Below are positions 41,431 through 43,989 of a stretch of DNA of 43,989 nt, one piece after another. Every line of letters starts with the position of its first letter. The stretch's first letter is position 1. Made by a program: the position numbers and the translations under genes. The DNA comes from Bacteroidetes bacterium HGW-Bacteroidetes-6 (lineage in GTDB: Bacteria; Bacteroidota; Bacteroidia; Bacteroidales; DTU049): NCBI GenBank assembly GCA_002842495.1, contig PHDB01000027.1, positions 1-43,989 of the forward strand, given 5' to 3'. The notes beneath the pieces are model-generated. The model ran no database searches and had not been told where the DNA came from. It was given only the letters and a program-made list of their open reading frames with translations.

Positions 41431-41652
41431 ATGTATTGGACTTTAGAATTGGCTTCCAAACTCGAAGACGCCCCTTGGCCAGCCACCAAGGAAGAGCTCA
41501 TCGATTTTGCTATCCGCTCGGGTGCCCCCATGGAATTGATCGATAACCTCAGGGAAATTGAAGACGATGAGGAGGTGTTTGAAAGCATCGAGGACCTTTG
41601 GCCCGATTATCCAACCAAAGACGATTTTTTCTTCAACGAAGATGAATACTAA
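41431..41652 (+). CDS. DUF2795 family protein
   Basis: A 73-residue acidic protein: MYWTLELASKLEDAPWPATK then EELIDFAIRSGAP and EIEDDEEVFESIEDLWPDYP. This fits DUF2795, small proteins without known function. A GGAGG ribosome site ends 5 bp before ATG 41431 and decides the start over the in-frame ATG at 41398 and the longer open frame from 41305. The mRNA has a structured leader and ends in a strong terminator, so the gene is a single-gene unit. Confidence 0.82.
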   Translation: MYWTLELASKLEDAPWPATKEELIDFAIRSGAPMELIDNLREIEDDEEVFESIEDLWPDYPTKDDFFFNEDEY

Positions 41653-41656
41653 ACTG

Positions 41657-41681
41657 AAGGCTGCTGAAAAGCAGCCTTTTT
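41657..41681 (+). terminator. Intrinsic terminator of the DUF2795 gene
   Basis: AAGGCTGC pairs with GCAGCCTT around TGAAAA, followed by a T run. It ends 18 bp before the promoter box of the sigma factor gene. Confidence 0.9.
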
Positions 41682-41698
41682 AATTAATAAAAAAATTC

Positions 41699-41706
41699 TA
41701 TATTTG
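41699..41706 (+). promoter_or_regulatory. -7 promoter box for the sigma factor gene
   Basis: TATATTTG. The transcript would start near 41711, so the coding region must begin after that. Confidence 0.55.
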
Positions 41707-41725
41707 AGCCTCAAAACTGAAAGTA

Positions 41726-42316
41726 CTGGATAATTCTATCACACATACAGCACAAGCACTCAGTAGCACTGAATTTGAGATACTTTTTCGCAAAGAATTC
41801 AAAGGGCTTGTGCATTTTTCCATGAAATATGTGAAAGACATGGAGACGGCCCGTGGCATTGTACAAGATGCTTTCATTATGTTATGGGAAAAACGTGAAA
41901 GTATCGATACAACACGAAATCCAAAATCGTACCTTACAACAGCCATATATACACGCTCTCTCAATTATTTGCGCGACAACAAAAAGTTCGACAAAAACAT
42001 TGTGGAGTTCGAAGAAATAATCGACAACAATTCGCAAAGTGCCGATTCGGCTTTGCTGGGCAAGGAACTCAAAGCAAAAATAGATTCGGCTATTGCCGAG
42101 TTGCCCGAAAAATGCCGCGAAGTGTTTCTGCTCAGCCGGACCGAAAACATGAAATACCAGCAAATAGCCGACACACTTCAAATATCGATAAAAACTGTCG
42201 AAGCACAAATGAGTAAAGCGCTGGCCCATTTGCGATTGCGATTGGGACCATACCTTCCCCTTTTGTTTCTTATGCAATGGGGTTTCCGGGAAATGTTTCA
42301 TTTTTTCAACAACTAA
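41726..42316 (+). CDS. ECF RNA polymerase sigma factor (FecI-like), non-standard start
   Basis: About 196 residues. Region 2 reads FEILFRKEFKGLVHFSMKYV, DMETARGIVQDAFIMLWEKR; region 4 reads AIAELPEKCREVFLLSRTEN, MKYQQIADTLQISIKTVEAQ and MSKALAHLRLRL. It directs transcription of TonB-dependent uptake genes under control of FecR. The first ATG/GTG/TTG in frame (GTG 41810) would cut off the start of region 2.1. The family homology runs upstream to about 41771 in an open frame that contains only CTG (41717, 41726), ATC or ATA as possible starts. I place the start at CTG 41726 with low certainty; the gene itself is clear. fecR follows after 50 bp. Confidence 0.85.
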   Translation: MDNSITHTAQALSSTEFEILFRKEFKGLVHFSMKYVKDMETARGIVQDAFIMLWEKRESIDTTRNPKSYLTTAIYTRSLNYLRDNKKFDKNIVEFEEIIDNNSQSADSALLGKELKAKIDSAIAELPEKCREVFLLSRTENMKYQQIADTLQISIKTVEAQMSKALAHLRLRLGPYLPLLFLMQWGFREMFHFFNN

Positions 42317-42366
42317 CTAAGGGTAAATCTATTTTGAGGTGTATTATTTCCGAAGCCTAAACAACA

Positions 42367-43389
42367 ATGAACGCTGAAAACACATATTACGAATTGCTCA
42401 TGAGCCGCTACTTCACCGGAGAAGCAAGCGGTGATGAGATTTCGGAACTTTCAGCATGGCTCGAAGAAAATCCGGAACACAAAGAAATCTTTAGTGAGCA
42501 AAAGAAAATATACGACGCTGTAAATGAAGAAATGATTGAGCAGCAAGTCGATCTTGATGCGGAATGGGAAATCATTCGCAATAAAATATCGCTCAAAAAA
42601 CCCGAAGGCAAAAAAGTTTCGTTTGTTCCACGCGAAGCGAAATCGAATCGCCGGATAATCTGGCGTGTAGCTGCCGCTGTTACCATTTTGCTTGCCATTG
42701 GTATTTTACTCAGGTATGTTGTTTTTCATCCCGATTCCGACATTCAAATTGTGGCCAGCAACGATGTGATGGAAACACGCCTGCCCGATGGCAGTAACAT
42801 CTCGCTTAATCAAGGCTCCAGCATAACATATCCCGAAGAATTCAAAGGCAATACCCGCGAGGTGAAACTGGATGGCGAAGCTCATTTCCAAGTAACTCAC
42901 GATGCATCCAAGCCTTTTATTGTCTCGGCTGGCGACCTCCGCGTAGAAGTGCTTGGGACTTCATTTTACATCAATACGCATGCTCCGGGGGGAAAGATAC
43001 AAGTGATTCTCATTGATGGAAGTGTAGCGGCTTATTACAAAAACACCCCCGAAGAAAAAATCATCATGAAACCGGGCGAGCAAGTTGATTTTTCCCCCGA
43101 AACAAAAGAGATTGCCGCTACCAATCAACACGAACAATACTTCATGGTATGGAAAACACGCAGCATGAAGTTCGAAAACGAACGCCTCGACCGTGTTATT
43201 TATACCGTTTCGCGTGCCTACAACAAAAAAATAACACTCACTAACCCAACTGCGGGTAATTGTCGCCTCACTGTTGCTTTCGAAGGACAAACACTGGAAT
43301 CAGTGCTTAAGGTGCTGGAATCAACACTCGACCTGAAAGTAACACAACATGGCGATGAGATTCTGGTGGATGGAAAGGCGTGCGAATAA
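42367..43389 (+). CDS. FecR-type anti-sigma factor
   Basis: A 340-residue single-pass inner-membrane protein. A cytoplasmic part (about 1-97) starts like other Bacteroidota anti-sigma factors (YYELLMSRYFTGEASGDEIS) and binds the sigma factor. The membrane helix is at about 98-116 (VAAAVTILLAIGILLRYVV). The periplasmic FecR domain follows (LPDGSNISLNQGSSITYPEE, GEAHFQVTHD, VLGTSFYI). The C-terminal DUF4974 domain (MKFENERLDRVIYTVSRAYN) contacts the STN domain of the receptor. It passes the substrate signal from the receptor encoded next to the sigma factor encoded before it. Confidence 0.93.
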   Translation: MNAENTYYELLMSRYFTGEASGDEISELSAWLEENPEHKEIFSEQKKIYDAVNEEMIEQQVDLDAEWEIIRNKISLKKPEGKKVSFVPREAKSNRRIIWRVAAAVTILLAIGILLRYVVFHPDSDIQIVASNDVMETRLPDGSNISLNQGSSITYPEEFKGNTREVKLDGEAHFQVTHDASKPFIVSAGDLRVEVLGTSFYINTHAPGGKIQVILIDGSVAAYYKNTPEEKIIMKPGEQVDFSPETKEIAATNQHEQYFMVWKTRSMKFENERLDRVIYTVSRAYNKKITLTNPTAGNCRLTVAFEGQTLESVLKVLESTLDLKVTQHGDEILVDGKACE

Positions 43390-43405
43390 TTCCCTATATT
43401 TGCTT

Positions 43406-43989
43406 ATGTCTTTTTCAAAACCAATCATACGGCTGCTCTTGTTTGTTGTGCTTGTTGCAGCATTACCCTCTATGATTTTGGCTCAAAACTTAGACAAAAA
43501 GATTTCGTTGACACTCTCCGATGTTACCTTGCGGCAAGCATTGGACGAAATAAGCAAAAACTCGGGTCTGTTATTTTCGTACAACCCACAGCAAATTCCC
43601 TTAAACGAAAAAGTTTCGGTGAATTGCAAAAACAAGCCGGTGCGTAATGTGCTTGATGGCCTTTTCAAACCCTTTGGAATCACGTATTCCATTGTCGAAA
43701 AACAAATAGTTTTAAAAGGTGGTACAAAAAAGGCAAACAATACAATTGAAAAAGAAGAGTTGAAATATACCATTAGCGGTCACGTTACCGATAGCTTGAG
43801 TGGTGAAGTGCTTATTGGCACTGCAGTTTATATCAACGGAACCACAACAGGAGCAATTACAAACACGTATGGTTTCTATTCGCTCTCTTTGACGCCAGGC
43901 AAATACGAGCTGGTGTTTTCGTTTATGGGGTTCAACAAAAAGATTGTTCCTGTTGAGTTGAAAAAAAACGAGCAATTGTCGGTTTCGTT
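43406..43989 (+). CDS. STN-containing SusC/FecA-like TonB-dependent receptor, 5' part
   Basis: The first 194 codons; the gene runs off the window. A signal peptide (LLLFVVLVAALPSMILAQ) is followed by an STN domain (about 28-110: ISLTLSDVTLRQALDEISKN, LLFSYNPQQIPL, KPVRNVLDGLFKPFGITYS), which signals to FecR. A carboxypeptidase-regulatory-like domain (about 122-194: YTISGHVTDSLSGEVLIG, TYGFYSLSLTPGKYELVFSF) is typical of SusC-like receptors. The plug and barrel lie beyond the edge. It starts 16 bp after fecR and is the third element of the sigma/anti-sigma/receptor circuit. The nutrient is unknown. Confidence 0.9.
   Translation, partial: MSFSKPIIRLLLFVVLVAALPSMILAQNLDKKISLTLSDVTLRQALDEISKNSGLLFSYNPQQIPLNEKVSVNCKNKPVRNVLDGLFKPFGITYSIVEKQIVLKGGTKKANNTIEKEELKYTISGHVTDSLSGEVLIGTAVYINGTTTGAITNTYGFYSLSLTPGKYELVFSFMGFNKKIVPVELKKNEQLSVS

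Noticed and set aside
43395..43402. TATATTTG box just before the TonB receptor gene
   Set aside because: It ends 3 bp before the ATG, so a start point would fall inside the gene, and the signal peptide needs that ATG. The receptor is most likely read with fecR; the box is probably chance.

Overview
The window comes from a member of the phylum Bacteroidota. Five secreted proteins end in type IX secretion (T9SS) C-terminal sorting domains. There is an ECF sigma factor / FecR anti-sigma / STN-TonB receptor cluster. The Bacteroidota -7 promoter box TAnnTTTG stands in front of many genes, and there are DUF4834, DUF2795, WbuC and bifunctional-nuclease family genes. The genus cannot be told from the sequence. 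The base composition is moderately AT-rich with good coding density.

Layout. 1-2.9 kb (minus): a truncated lipoprotein gene, then an rlpA-thyA-folA operon (cell-wall lytic enzyme, thymidylate synthase, dihydrofolate reductase). 3.0-10.7 kb (minus): a giant T9SS adhesin-like protein, then a probable operon of a bifunctional nuclease, a NupG-like nucleoside transporter and a PAS/LuxR-type regulator. 10.9-12.2 kb: a tRNA-Pro/tRNA-Thr pair with its own terminator, lipB, and a DUF4834 membrane protein. 12.3-18.4 kb (plus): an accessory run of small genes, including a lipoprotein msrA-msrB pair, a PNPOx-like protein, an isochorismatase-like hydrolase, a frameshifted YciI-like pseudogene, a YdeI-family protein and two unknowns. 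Three of these genes share a nearly identical promoter module. 18.4-23.4 kb: an AlbA_2/HTH protein, WbuC cupin, manA, a CPBP membrane protein and a lipoprotein. 23.5-29.3 kb (minus): a seven-repeat T9SS protein, miaA, a family 2-like glycosyltransferase and a LolC/E-type permease, interrupted by a plus-strand GIY-YIG nuclease gene set in palindromic repeats. 29.4-31.9 kb: the remnant of an S41 peptidase gene, an overlapping pair of an envelope protein and a lipoprotein phosphoesterase, and a very small T9SS protein. 32-40 kb (minus): a T9SS subtilisin-like protease, a small ORF, and a coupled T9SS GH18 chitinase-like gene and esterase. 40-44 kb (plus): a glycosyltransferase, a DUF2795 gene with a structured leader, and the ECF sigma / FecR / TonB-receptor cluster, which runs off the end.

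The strongest candidate for something undescribed is at 27.36-28.08 kb. A small GIY-YIG nuclease gene lies between two copies of a unit made of its own 3' end plus two kinds of REP-like palindrome. A related 27-bp repeat sits exactly in frame inside the adjacent glycosyltransferase gene, and an inverted pair lies between thyA and folA. The arrangement recalls the RAYT/REP systems of proteobacteria, but with a GIY-YIG nuclease in place of the transposase. This link is an inference. Several gene starts were moved downstream because a TAnnTTTG box lies inside or just upstream of the longest open frame.
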